Assembly: GCA_030407315.1 (NCBI GenBank)
Contig: JALQPE010000112.1
Coordinates: forward strand, 1 to 64,000
Reading direction: 5' to 3'
DNA length: 64,000 nucleotides
DNA from: Asparagopsis taxiformis
Taxonomy: Eukaryota; Rhodophyta; Florideophyceae; Bonnemaisoniales; Bonnemaisoniaceae
Part shown: positions 22,993 through 34,249 of the stretch, in pieces
Layout of the letters: each line of letters begins with the position of its first letter
Numbering within the stretch: the first letter of the stretch is position 1
The notes under the pieces: generated by a model
What the model was told of the DNA's origin: nothing
What the model saw: the letters and a program-made list of their open reading frames with translations, nothing else
The model's database searches: none
Program-made: the position numbers and the translations under genes

Positions 22993-24359
22993 TTACTGGA
23001 CGAGGGAACTAGAAGCATGAATCGGCAGGGCCTCAATGACTTCATTGTAGGAGTGTGCGCCAAATAACGTCATGTATGGCAAATTAAGCTCCATGGTTCC
23101 TAGGTTGTTCACGTTAGTGGAAATATCGCGGGACCATAAGCGCATTCTAGGGAACTCAATTCTGGTCCAAGTCATGTTGAAGGAGTGTCCTGGCTGAAAA
23201 GGAACCGAAGCAGAATCATAGCAGGGTGATGTCGGCCATAAGGCATGGAAAATATCACGGACAGGCATGCTCCGATGGACGAGGACGTTCTTATACATCA
23301 TGTTCGGTATGTCGAAGTCCAAGGATTTTCTGAAGAGCACGGGGAGAATGGAATGATCGATTGTACGATCATTACATTTGTCGAAGTGGAATGGGTCACT
23401 TCTGGCGAGGGCAAAAATGAATGGTTCTCTACGCGGATCTGTGCCACGCAATAGAGTACCGAGCAAGCGTACGTACGAATTGTCGGCAGCATTAATATTT
23501 TTGGGACCCCTTACAGTTCTGAAGAGACGGATTCGATCGGAGGCTGCATTCAAAGATATGGAATTGCACATGTCTGAATATGAAGGGAAGAAGACACTGA
23601 ATTTGTTTGTATCGATTGGTGGCATCTGGGTCAGGGAGAAAGAAGGTTGAAATTCTGCTCCCGGGCAGGTGGAACGGACTGATCTCGCAATTATTTCGAA
23701 GTCCCGGATGGTACAGTCCGTGGTTATGGATATGAAACCCGTGGTAACTGTATCAATGTCATGATTAGATTCAGGAGTTCTTTTCCTAGATAATGGCCGC
23801 TCCCTGTGCTGTGCTAGTTTTAGTCTCAAGTAACCAAATATGCGATGGAGGACAGCATCTGATTCATTGACATGATCCATTGTACTACCAAGACCATGAT
23901 GGAGAATCCATACACGCTCCATGTTCTGCAAACGAGCGTGGAGGTCAGAAACTTTTTCGACCAATGCGGATTGCACGGGACTCGAAGATCCCTCGCTGGA
24001 GTCTGAAGAAGAAGCAGAAGGTGAAAAAAATGACAAATTCTCCACTGCAGACGAGCAGGGCGTGTTGTAGCAGAATCTACGGGACTAACAGGATTTTCTT
24101 CCAGATATCCCTTAAAGATACTTACATCAACAGAGGTTTCGGGATGGCCTAACATCGCCGAATATGTCAGCGTGGCAGAACGGGGGATTCCTCGTCGAGT
24201 CAATCTGCCTACCTTTGCCTTCCACCAAACCCTGTTTGCAGCGGAGTTTCTTGTGCGCCGGTTACACGTGCCACTCGTATTAACGTTCCAGAGTACCTCA
24301 ATGGAGATACCATCATGCAGAATGGACGGATGATCAATGGACAGATGATCCATCGACAT
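22993..24359 (-). CDS. Unknown accessory protein with frame change near 24050
   Basis: Two open segments form one gene. Residues from an ATG at 24359 (HDGISIEVLWNVNTSG, RVWWKAKVGRLTRRG) look like a small beta-barrel chromatin-reader-type domain (VEV-W-D...WW-A-V pattern); this is a pattern impression only. A second segment from ~24045 to 22993 has a Ser-rich stretch, a short coiled coil (VEKVSDLHARLQNMERVW) and ~280 residues of unknown fold. The frame changes between 24090 and 24045. A 41-nt GT...CTGCAG intron there would restore it, as would a single-base error. It is convergent with the 20634 gene and divergent from the helicase. Confidence 0.55.
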
Positions 24360-24507
24360 ACGATTGCGATGTATCGTTCGGAAACGAGAATAGTACTATT
24401 CCAGTACTATTGTAAGAACGTTCGTAATCGGTCGTGCAAGTAGTGACGACATAGACAGGTGTCTAGACTTCCAGGTCATCCACGGTCTTGGAGTCAGTGA
24501 GGAACAG

Positions 24508-24725
24508 GACACGTGTGTAGTTGTGCAGATGGTTTTTCCGTGGTTGTGAAACCGGTGACGAAGTGCACACGTGTGTAGTGGTGCAGATGGTTTGTCCGTG
24601 GTTGTGAAACCGGTGACGAAATGAACACGTGTGTAGTTGTGCAGATGGTTTGTCCGTGGTTGTGGTTGTACTGGTGACGAAGTCGAAACGTGTGTAGTTC
24701 GTGCGCGGTTGTGAAGCCGGTGAGT
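24508..24725. repeat. 58-bp tandem repeats containing the GGTT..AACC motif
   Basis: About 3.6 copies, each starting ACACGTGTGTAGTTGTGCAG and containing CCGTGGTTGTGAAACCGGTG. The last copies are degenerate. They lie in the divergent promoter region between the gene at 24359 (minus) and the helicase (plus), and carry the same two motifs (ACACGTGT and GGTT..AACC) as the cassettes at 20037 and 30234. Confidence 0.8.
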
Positions 24726-25086
24726 GCCATAAGGTGGTTGCAGTACATGCGCGCATTAGTGGCTGAGAATCCGGGAGGCGAGAAGTGGACGGGTCGGTAT
24801 TGTTTTGCAAAGAGATGGACAGCGACTGGAGCGCACCATTATTTCCGAATTCAACAAGGAAGGACTAAATTTGGTTCCGGTCTCGAGACTTACAAGATTC
24901 CAATACTTCTGCAGAGTTTGTTGGAATAATGGCACCTTGACCTACAGTTTCTAATTGAATAGGGAAAGAAGATGTCCCATGGCGATAAACTTAAAATACG
25001 CTGGCTCATAATTATAGGATTGTTCTGTAATTTCCTGCTATTCCCGAGTTTATATGAAACCATGGATCTGTGCACGGAGTGGATGA

Positions 25087-25134
25087 ACCTCACCACTTAA
25101 CCGCAAAGGGTCCTCACCACTTAACCGCAAAGGG
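25087..25134 (+). repeat. 24-bp direct duplication
   Basis: CCTCACCACTTAACCGCAAA plus GGGT occurs twice back to back, ~400 bp upstream of the helicase. Confidence 0.7.
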
Positions 25135-25527
25135 TGTGAATATTCCATTTCAATTCAAACCAGCGTGAGGAAGATTCGGGGATATCTGATCACATCAGGT
25201 GGACTTGTGATGGACAGCTCCATCGAACGCAATGAAACCGACCTTTCGAGCGGTGCGGAATCGTACTCTTGTACGGGTTGTAATTAATTATAAAATTTGA
25301 TGGTAGTAACGGTAACAAAACCAGTTACAGTAGAGATGAGAACGTAATTCCATATCGAGCCTATTACGAGGACAAGAATTTGTGAGCAGTGAATAGCTCT
25401 TGAGTTCTACAAGTATTGCTCATATTGACCTGGACAAGATCGCACGCAAACACTGCACTCTGTTTATCAGCTCAGCAGAAGCGAAGTGCACAGAGATCCA
25501 CTGCACAAAAGAAACGAAATATTGAAG

Positions 25528-25686
25528 ATGCCGCCAGCACCGAGGAGACAGACATTCTACTCCTCTCCCACGGATGTGTTCGCTTCTATTAAACAATATA
25601 TCCAAGGACGGCCACCTGTTGGTGATAACACTTCGGCTTCGCAGTGGGCTGCATGGGAAAGACAAGTAACGCGCGATGCATTTTAG
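25528..25686 (+). CDS. Upstream in-frame segment of the helicase gene (53 codons, then TAG)
   Basis: From an ATG at 25528 the frame reads MPPAPRRQTFYSSPTDVFAS... and ends ...RQVTRDAF-TAG at 25684-25686. The same frame continues nine bases later into the helicase ATG at 25696. It is either the true N-terminus interrupted by one nonsense codon (CAG to TAG would do) or an upstream ORF. Confidence 0.4.
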   Translation: MPPAPRRQTFYSSPTDVFASIKQYIQGRPPVGDNTSASQWAAWERQVTRDAF

Positions 25687-25695
25687 TTCGTCAAC

Positions 25696-28600
25696 ATGTC
25701 GGAGTGTAATATATACATTGGGAACGGGACCCGCCCTATCCCTCCCACCAACGTTGTCACTAGAGTCGTCCATCGGGCATGCGTTTTCTACACTGAGGAA
25801 TGTCTGAAGACTTTGCGCCTATATCCGAGAGGCGTGTTTGGTGATATGAATGGTTTCGTGGTACCCTTTACGTCGAAGAAAAAAGTGTTGAAAAATGTTC
25901 TAACAGCTCTGGATTCCAGGAACGTCCTTTCGAAGATCGAGTCGTGGATGTCTGATGAGTGGATATACGCTGTAGCAATGCAAAAGGCCAAGCTACACAA
26001 TTATGCAGCGCATGGGTTTACTTGGGGCATTAGCCAAGAAGGACGGTCGTGGATGCTATCATGGTATATTCATACAATGTCATGGGTGTGTCTACTAATA
26101 ACGAAAGTCCAGGACAGGGACTCTGATCACGGGATTCCGGACGTGCTAAACTCTTGTTGCGCTCCGGTCGAGTACGAAGTGCCGCTTGCAAATTATGGCA
26201 TGGTTCGTGATGTACATGCAATCATTTCACAAGCCATTTTCAGTAGCCTCAGATTTGTTGCCGAACGGGAACTACGAGCCGCAACCCCGGAGCAGTCCAC
26301 ATTCGTGACCGGAAACCGTAGAGTGCGGAGAAAGGTGCTGACGAAGGAGAACCTGGTTAGTGCCAATGCGATGTTCAAGTATGTAATGGACTCCGAGGAA
26401 GATAGCAGTGTTGTACCGAAAATGTATGCCGTTGTAATGCACGTTCTCGTCGGAATGGAAGCGCTACCGGCGAATGTCGCGTATGGTCAGCAATATGATG
26501 ATGGTCTGAGATCATCATTGGAAAATTTCATGTCTCGCATGCTAGCCGCTATAGACAGTGAGGCAGAGAACGTTAGCAATTCCATACGCGAATCTTCCCA
26601 ACAGCACAGACAAGCTCGCATTCGGACATGGCTGACCGCACTCATAGAGAATAGTACAAGAATTATCGAGTTTGACGTGGTTAGACCATTACAGGGAGGA
26701 ACAAAGACAGGACGGCGTAAAAATGACGACAGGAACGTACAGAGTGCAGGTGGTTCACCACCCGAAAGGCCGACAGTGACGGAGGCCAACGTGCAGGAGG
26801 AACCAGATGGACATGTAGAAGATACCGTCCAAGGGAATGGTGAAGCGAACGTTGACCGAAATGAAGAAGATGACATCGTACCAGCCGAACGAATTGCTAT
26901 GGACGAGCGGACGGCTCGTGCGAGACGTCGTAGTACCTTCCGACGCCGGCAGTTTGCTGCAACCGAGGAAGGTCCCATCGAAGAAGACACGGAGCGCGGT
27001 GGAGAAGAAGGCCCAGAAACTGGCGGTGCAGGAAGCGTGCAACCTGCTGTGGAGCCCGGAAAGGATCGTGCGTCGAAGAAACCTCGGCATGCGGACGTAT
27101 GTCCTACATGCGAACAACCATGGCCGCAGACAGTGGAATCACCGAACACTGGAAATATCACACTGAAAAAAATTCCGGGTCAGAAATTCACCAACTCGTC
27201 ACAGGTTGTTCGACCGGAGCACACTTCGATTTCAGTGGATTTACATCCATCGCTGTCAGTGGATTTACCACCGCTATCGTCACAGGTTTTGCGACCAGAG
27301 CACAATTCAATTTCAGTGGATTTACCACCATTATCGTCACAACGGCCCAAGCAAAAATCGTCTTCTTTGTCGATAACTCCTGGACCCGCACTGTCAGTGG
27401 ATGTGCAGCCAGCGCCACCACGCTCACCCGTCTGGGATCCATCACCATTACCGCAGCAGGCAGTCCAGCAACAGCCAGTCAAACGACAGCGCCACACACC
27501 GCGGGTACCTGTACAGAGAGTTGTACGGAAAGGGTATCACTACGACGATGTCCCGGTTCAAATAGAAGGTGTATCCCTCAACACAAACCTCTCACCCAGT
27601 GCAATACTGGCGAACTGGTCTTCGCAAGCCTCTTTCTCGTTTCCGCGACGGGGATTCGAGAGTACCTGGGTACGAAATCATATCATATTTCGTGGTCAGA
27701 ATCCTCGTCTGTCTCCGAACTTCGTGTACTTCTCATGGTATGACTTCTTGTCAACCAGTTTCGCACTTTGTATTTACAAGATGGTTTTGGAACTAGCCGA
27801 AGTTGCACAGAAGCATGAGACCTGGTATCCAGCAAGACAAAGAGACCCATTGCTCGATATGGATTACGGCCTCTATAGGCTAGATTCCGACCGACCAGGC
27901 AACGGGAACAGTAGGAGGTTCGAAGCATCGCGAAGTGCACCGTCGACCCGAGACACCACATCATTCAGAAGCTGGGATGTCGTCACCGTCGATGTCATAG
28001 ACCAGAGCCGACAGATGGAACCATTGGAATGTTGCTTAGGTCTTGTTAAAGATTTCACTACGAACAAAACCCGTGCCCAAACCCGCCTCTCTTTGAAAAT
28101 TCTCGCCTTGGGTTCTGTGCGACATGCGCGATATTCGCAGGGTATGGAGGGGCTTGCAATTGAGGTTCGCAGATCAGGCTATCTTGGAACAGAAGGTAAC
28201 CAATGTGAAGCAATAAGAAACCTCCCTGCAATACATTCTGGATGGCATGAGTTGTTCCTAGGCACTTCAAGGGCGGCCACATCTAACCAGCGATGGCTAC
28301 AGCAGAATGGTTCCTTAGTTCGCGAAGAATACGAAAAGCTTCTCGCTCACTGTTTGCCCGGAACTCTTCTAGTACCATCTGGAAGCACTAACACTCAGAA
28401 ATACATGCTGGAGATGACTGACCTAAACGGAGCACATATACATCACGATGGTCCGCCGAAAATGAACAGATCTCAAGCGGCTGCAGTGCTCGAATGTCTG
28501 CTATCGTCGGAGCTGTCGGAAGGAAAGCCGAGGGGGCTTCTTGATCGTGTATGCTCTGTGGTCGGCCCAGCAGCAACTGGGAAGACGAGTACAATTATGC

Positions 28601-29991
28601 ACTACATTTCTGCTGTTCTGAACAAGGTGGCCTACGACATGGTTGAAGCTGAGTCGGCAAGAGTCAGACTGGCTGGTGGTAACATGCACGCAACAGCTAT
28701 TTCTGCTCTTAACAGACCTGGGACAAAGGCACGCATTCTTCTTGTGTCTGTCTCGAATACTGCCGTGGATGTCATCGAATCCAAACTTCTCGACGGTATT
28801 TTCATGTTCCAGTCGCGTTCTACAGTTCCCAGACTTGTGCGACCTCCTTTCGAGCGGAAAAAAGCTCGAGATACAAGCGCCGGTAGTGAACGTGCTGTCG
28901 CAAACAGGGGAAAGAAGCGAATATTATTTGGTGAAGCCAGCGGGGAACTGTCTACTCCATGCATTGTTTTGAGCACTTTCGGTTCGTTGTGGCGGATATT
29001 TAGAGACAATCCAACGGCAAAGTTCGATGCAATCGTTATTGATGAGGCTTCTCAAGCTGCCGACGTTGATTACCTTCCACTCCTACAATTTCTGGCTGAA
29101 AAATTTAAGGTTGAGGACGCGCCACCTATGTCTCTCTTCGGAGATCCCATGCAACAGAGCCCTGTCCTGCGTGGACCGCGAAACATCATGTCCTCTATCT
29201 ATACAATGTCTTTGCTGGACAGGCTTGCTCGTAATGAATCATCGCTTCTTCATCACTCAAATATAGTGCGCTGCGTCTGTCTTCAAGAGCAATATCGCAT
29301 GCATCCGGAGATTAACAGAGTTTCCAATGTCATAGCGCACAGGAATGTGGCCGACCATGACTCTTGTGTTCCAGGCAGTGATACCTATACCAAGTGGTTG
29401 ATCCCTTACGTTTATGGGAACGGTGGTCGTGTCCCGATTTACACGAGTGACGCGAAGGATATCCGCCTTACCGACCTGTCCCATCCCATCCGTCTCTTCG
29501 ATCCTTATTTCAGGCGAAGGAACAATCAGTTTTCGTATGGGGAACTTTCAATGCCAGGAAGCTATGACATGAGCATTCCGGAGGCGATATTAATAACCGA
29601 ATTGGTCCGAGTCCTCCTCACCGTTCCAAATTTGCGCCAGGAAGATATTCTCATCTTGACTGTATACAACAAGCAGCGGTCCTGTATCCTTGCACATCTT
29701 GCTATGATGTTCGCGAAAAACTTCGACCATGAGCCCTGCACCATAACTGTTTCTACTATTGCCGCTGCGCAGGGTAGCGAATGCCCAGTAGTGATATACA
29801 GTGCGACAAGAAATGGGAGGAGAACGTCTAGCAGCAGTACTCATGATAGCCTCGGTTTAGTTGATGACGTTCGCGGTATTTATGTGATGGTCACACGGGC
29901 TATGCGTCATCTATACATAGTGGGGGAATTCAATTTCCTGGTAGCAAAGAGTGCTGAGTGGACGAGGTTCGTGAGAGAAACTTCACCATAG
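25696..29991 (+). CDS. UPF1-like superfamily 1 helicase, 1431 aa, element-encoded
   Basis: A long intact frame. Residues 1-~350 are a unique N-terminal domain. Residues ~350-620 are low-complexity (Glu/Arg-rich, then Ser/Pro repeats with SVDLPPLSSQ). Residues ~640-930 are a second unknown domain. The SF1 helicase core occupies ~945-1425: Walker A (GPAATGKTS, ~958), Walker B (VIDEASQAADVD, ~1114), motif III (LFGDPMQQSP), EQYRMHPEI (~1197, typical of UPF1/SEN1/AAA_11-12 proteins), TISAAQG-like motif (TIAAAQGSE, ~1356) and motif VI (VTRAMRHLYIVG, ~1400). All core motifs are present, so ATPase/helicase activity is plausible; in this family the substrate is RNA or DNA. Palindromic repeats lie on both sides and a transposase pseudogene lies downstream on the same strand. 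UPF1-type helicases are not part of standard CACTA elements. Confidence 0.9.
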   Translation: MSECNIYIGNGTRPIPPTNVVTRVVHRACVFYTEECLKTLRLYPRGVFGDMNGFVVPFTSKKKVLKNVLTALDSRNVLSKIESWMSDEWIYAVAMQKAKLHNYAAHGFTWGISQEGRSWMLSWYIHTMSWVCLLITKVQDRDSDHGIPDVLNSCCAPVEYEVPLANYGMVRDVHAIISQAIFSSLRFVAERELRAATPEQSTFVTGNRRVRRKVLTKENLVSANAMFKYVMDSEEDSSVVPKMYAVVMHVLVGMEALPANVAYGQQYDDGLRSSLENFMSRMLAAIDSEAENVSNSIRESSQQHRQARIRTWLTALIENSTRIIEFDVVRPLQGGTKTGRRKNDDRNVQSAGGSPPERPTVTEANVQEEPDGHVEDTVQGNGEANVDRNEEDDIVPAERIAMDERTARARRRSTFRRRQFAATEEGPIEEDTERGGEEGPETGGAGSVQPAVEPGKDRASKKPRHADVCPTCEQPWPQTVESPNTGNITLKKIPGQKFTNSSQVVRPEHTSISVDLHPSLSVDLPPLSSQVLRPEHNSISVDLPPLSSQRPKQKSSSLSITPGPALSVDVQPAPPRSPVWDPSPLPQQAVQQQPVKRQRHTPRVPVQRVVRKGYHYDDVPVQIEGVSLNTNLSPSAILANWSSQASFSFPRRGFESTWVRNHIIFRGQNPRLSPNFVYFSWYDFLSTSFALCIYKMVLELAEVAQKHETWYPARQRDPLLDMDYGLYRLDSDRPGNGNSRRFEASRSAPSTRDTTSFRSWDVVTVDVIDQSRQMEPLECCLGLVKDFTTNKTRAQTRLSLKILALGSVRHARYSQGMEGLAIEVRRSGYLGTEGNQCEAIRNLPAIHSGWHELFLGTSRAATSNQRWLQQNGSLVREEYEKLLAHCLPGTLLVPSGSTNTQKYMLEMTDLNGAHIHHDGPPKMNRSQAAAVLECLLSSELSEGKPRGLLDRVCSVVGPAATGKTSTIMHYISAVLNKVAYDMVEAESARVRLAGGNMHATAISALNRPGTKARILLVSVSNTAVDVIESKLLDGIFMFQSRSTVPRLVRPPFERKKARDTSAGSERAVANRGKKRILFGEASGELSTPCIVLSTFGSLWRIFRDNPTAKFDAIVIDEASQAADVDYLPLLQFLAEKFKVEDAPPMSLFGDPMQQSPVLRGPRNIMSSIYTMSLLDRLARNESSLLHHSNIVRCVCLQEQYRMHPEINRVSNVIAHRNVADHDSCVPGSDTYTKWLIPYVYGNGGRVPIYTSDAKDIRLTDLSHPIRLFDPYFRRRNNQFSYGELSMPGSYDMSIPEAILITELVRVLLTVPNLRQEDILILTVYNKQRSCILAHLAMMFAKNFDHEPCTITVSTIAAAQGSECPVVIYSATRNGRRTSSSSTHDSLGLVDDVRGIYVMVTRAMRHLYIVGEFNFLVAKSAEWTRFVRETSP

Positions 29992-30233
29992 CTTCCTAAA
30001 ACGCACTTTCCTTTCAGCTATAGTTGGCCTCCCTTCCTATAAACTTAAGTTTTCTTGAAAGACCAATGCTAACGCTGGATACTTCGTCGAAGGTTTTGGG
30101 ATCCCAATGGGTCGACCCATACTGCATACCATTTGCTACACAAGTTGTGGTCAGTGGTAGTGAAACCAGTGACATGGATGGCTCACTGAGGAACCAAAAA
30201 TGGGGAGTGTGCGCCAGAGGTTTTGCGGCCGAT

Positions 30234-30303
30234 TACCACACGTGTAGCCTGGATACATTGTGCTACACGTGTTGTGGTCAGCCGTAGTGAAACCAGTGAC
30301 ACA
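30234..30303. promoter_or_regulatory. Palindrome cassette, copy 2 (match to 20037-20106)
   Basis: ACACGTGTAGCCTGGATACA, then CTACACGTGT and GTCAGCCGTAGTGAAACCAG. A further GTCAGTGGTAGTGAAACCAG is at ~30149. It lies between the helicase stop and the transposase start, as copy 1 lies before the first gene of the block. Confidence 0.5.
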
Positions 30304-30397
30304 AACGCACTCATTTACTGTGCATTGTGGTCTGGAAAACTGATACGGGGTAGCGGTATCGTGGTATTCATCCCATTCGTTGGTAAGCAGCCTGGAC

Positions 30398-33300
30398 ATG
30401 GTTCGGCGCAGACTTCTACGTTCTGGAACGCATTACAGGCTGCGGAAAGATCGATTCAGATCTTGGTCAACTCCTGGAAACGCAACTGCAATAGCATGTG
30501 TTCCACCTACGACGGAAAGTCTTCCCAACCGGACTAGCTTCACGGACGGTGTTCTGGATGAAGATGTCGATTCTGTAATCGACAGGATACTCAGTAACCT
30601 CGATGAGGATGACGAGTCCGATACCGAAAACGGCGAGGAATACTCTTTCCACTTTACATGACAATCTTTGATCGCTGTTATGTCCGTGACTGGATCAGTG
30701 CGTTTCTCAGTCGATCAGTACACATTTTTTGCTACCTGTGTGAACTGGGTTGTCGAGTACTCCAACTGCGGTTTATCTCCTTTCCCATCTTATTCCACTC
30801 TGCAAAGATACATTCTCCCACATGTCGTGAGTTCTTCACTCCCCAGGCCAAAACAGGTCCTGCTTCCCCTCGACATCTCCAAGTCCGGTGCATCTGTGCA
30901 TCAAAGTATCCAATCACGGGAATCTCGAAACATAGGTCCTATCACAGGAGAGCCTACAATACCAGTTTCCATCGTACTGCCCTCCTCATGGGCGAGACAT
31001 GATGTTTCTTTCTAGCCTTTATGGGAACAGATGAAAAGTACCTCCACAGGTGTCGTAAGCAATACACCAGGAGCGACTATTCATGAAACCATAGAGGATA
31101 TCCCTATGATTACTGATAGACGCCGTATCCTCGATCCAATCTGCATTGCTCCACGGCCCTCCCATTCCCAGGGTTTGCCTCCAATTCAGGAAGACATTCG
31201 CCTATACCATGGTATGAATCTCAAAATGACTTTACGCGCTCCTTCCAAGAACATCATGGACCTACTGAGTTCATTTCGGTTTGAGCACAGCCCTTCGGGC
31301 TCTACCGTATTGTACGCTAAAGGAACGCAGTCTTTCCTTGTCCGGAAGCCACCGCCAGATCTCAACTTCTCTAATAATGAAACTGCATGGTTTGCATACG
31401 AGTCGGTGGCGTCGAAACTGAATAACCTCTGGAGAGCTGGTGATATTTGCACACTTCTGGAAACCACAAAACTGTCTTGTTCAGTTCCAGCGTCTTCAGG
31501 CTTTGCACACCTCATTCTTCACCGTCATCTCCGCTTACGGAACAGTTATTCCCCTTATCTATTGGCGATTGTTCCAGCAACCTCTGCTGCAGATCTCTCT
31601 GCTACTTATTGTTCCTTCTCTGCTACAGTTCTTTCTGTTGAGGCATCTCCAGCGCAACATACAATGCGTTCGAACCCCAGATCCACGAACGCCACCAAGT
31701 CCTTCGGCACTCCACATGATGGTACCCCGTACTTCATTTACAGAATCCTGTTGTACTGCGATGGGTTCTCCCAGTACAACGAAAGGAAGGGGTCGGCTGG
31801 TGGCGTGTACATGATTCCTTTGAATCTCCCATGCCATGTTCGATCTTCCAGGCGAGGTGTCAGAACTATTTCTCTTGCACCGCCAGGTGTTTCTACTAAT
31901 GCAATCCTCCACGAAATCATCGAAGACATCGTACATAATTCTACACATGGCCTGAGTATGCTCGACGCCGACGGCAATCACATCCGAGTTTTTTTAGATC
32001 TTGTCGCCTTCATCGGAGATTATCCAGAAATCACGAACGTTCTGGATTTATTGGGACACAACTCCGCTTGTCCCTGTCATCTTTGTTCCTTCAAACGAAT
32101 TCCAAATCATATGACTGAGGCAAGTAGATACTGTTCTACTATCGCAGTGCATAGCCTCGACCCTGCGTTCATGCGAACTGCGGACAGGACTTTGGTCATC
32201 TGTGACTCCAATATTTCCTCAGAAGAGTCCAAATCAATTGGAATGAAAGATGCATCCACTGACACAAAGAAAAGCCCCTTGTTTTCCCTTCATTCCGCCC
32301 TCAATGATGCGTTCAGAACTACTCCAAGACCGTTCTTTTCAGACGGCTCAATGCTTCCCTACCCCCATTTCGATCCCTACCGTTCCTGCCTCGTTGCTCC
32401 CGATCATCTACTATCCGGAATTGCAAAGAATGTACTGAACATGGCGTTCGTTCTTTTACCGAGAGAATATCAATAATTGCTGATATTCACATCTGCAATG
32501 CTCTCCGAACAAACGGTCTCGTGGCACAACATCGTATCTTCTCTCCTGCAGCATGCAGTTTGTATAGTATGAGCATATAAGGATTATTTGCCACACTATC
32601 AATTGCTCCAGAGGTGTTCACTGATCTTTGCTATACAATCCGTGAACATACAAATTCGAATTCTTCTGATGCTGTTCCTACCACAGCTTTATCGTTCGAG
32701 AGTGATGCCATCCACGAGAAAGGAACCGCTTTTTTATCGACCTATCGCCAACTTGTGGCAAACACTTACTGGTATCCCTCCCTACAAACCGATGGTGCTC
32801 GCTGTGTTCAAATGTACAATGAAAACGCTGGTGAGTATTGGCAACATGCTCTGCTGCATACCGCGGAAGACTTCTTGACCAAATCGGACATACTATGCCG
32901 CCTTTCACCACTCTGTCGTCAGCATTTGGATAAGCCAAACTCCCACAGACTGATAGAGCTATATAGGCACACCATACCTGCTATGGGACATGTACGCCAT
33001 TTTGGCGAGCTCGTCTTTGAAAGTGCACATCAGCCATTGAAGAGAATTATATCAAAGTCTAACCATCAGCACCCACACGTACAAGCAGTTTCCCATGCCC
33101 TCTTCGACGATTGGAAGCACAGAATATCAACAGTTATGAAATACGGTGACGGGCATGAACAACTGACCTTGTCCGGAAGATCTCCATTGCTGCCCGCTCT
33201 GAATGATACTGTAAACGCCTCAAATGAAACCATAGGAGAAGTCGGAAGTGATAGGCGTTTAGCAGAGCCCCAAATCAAGCTTGTCACGAACCTACTTTCT

Positions 33301-33912
33301 CATACTCCTACATTAACGCTTCCAACAATCTATTCTACCCATTGGGTTTTGAAAGACAAATGGATATCTCATTCTACCGATCAGGAGATTCCTCTACATG
33401 ATAGATATTCCATTGAAAAAATGCTGCTCTCTGCCTTTGCGGAAGAGCCCAGGGAAGGAAAACTTTTTTCATATTACAAATCTGCCATCCGCGGGAAGAC
33501 AACTGGTAACCTTCCCCTTTATTCAGTATTTCAACACAGCTCAGTTCACATCCTGAGAAGGGGTAATGCACTCCAATCACTGATTGTCGGGGACGTGTCG
33601 GCGCCCTTGCTGAGTCAGCCGTACGTGGAATCCGACCGAAACTTCTTCTTCGACATAAGCAAGGCATACACCTTCCTGGTATGCGCAATTCTTAGTGTTG
33701 ATATAGAGGGTGGAACTGCTGTGCCGTTCGCAGCGGTGTGGCCCTTTCCCCGCATCCTTTCGAAAGGTTCCACGGTTGTACATGCTAGGACATCTGGCTT
33801 ACAGCTTTTACGCCTCACTTCTTCCGTGATTCGAGTTGCAACTATACATGCATGTTCCACAGAACACAAATGTTCTGCAAACACTACCCTCCACCAGGTC
33901 AGCCACTCATAA
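30398..33912 (+). pseudogene. tnp2/CACTA-superfamily transposase, broken by stops and a frameshift
   Basis: One reading frame can be followed from an ATG at 30398 through an acidic N-terminal segment (DEDVDSVIDRIL), an in-frame TGA (30659), a conserved-looking segment ending LPSSWARHDVSF, an in-frame TAG (31013), then open to 32476. Near 32460 the frame shifts by one base, a TAA follows at 32578, and the rest is open to 33912. Family features: YCDGFSQYNERKGSAGGVYM, LNLPCHVRS, FLDLVAFIGDYPE, CPCHLCSFKR (zinc pair), FDPYRSCLVAPDHLLSGIAK and GHVRHFGELVFESAHQ. The same order of motifs occurs in the transposase at 44510. The three in-frame stops and the TAG before the helicase could each come from one C-to-T change. 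Confidence 0.7.
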
Positions 33913-34181
33913 GCACTCCTGGATGGCGGTTCACATTACGTCGTAGATAGATCCCTGGGTTACCCTCCTAGAACGGCATAAACTGTACTGATCCACAACC
34001 CGAAATATACAATTCGTTTCGGCAGTCACCGGTTTCAAAACCTGTTTCTGCTTATGTGTGTTCGTCACTGGTTTCGAAACAACTGCCATTGTTCTATTAC
34101 GATAAATTGGTTACATTAGGCAGCCCTTGCATATTTTGCCGCTCTTCTATTCTCGCGTGAAAGGTGCAGCTTTCTTTCTTT

Positions 34182-34248
34182 CTTGCATTTCATGAAATGC
34201 AAGTGCACTTGAGAAGGAAATCCTCCGACGTCAGAGGCTTTCCTTCTC
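34182..34248. repeat. Two consecutive palindromes downstream of the transposase
   Basis: A perfect 22-bp palindrome (CTTGCATTTC / GAAATGCAAG around AT) is followed eight bases later by a 38-bp hairpin with arms GAGAAGGAAA.CCTC and GAGG.TTTCCTTCTC. Flanking GGTT..AACC motifs are at ~34027, ~34066 and ~34290. Confidence 0.6.
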
Positions 34249-34249
34249 C

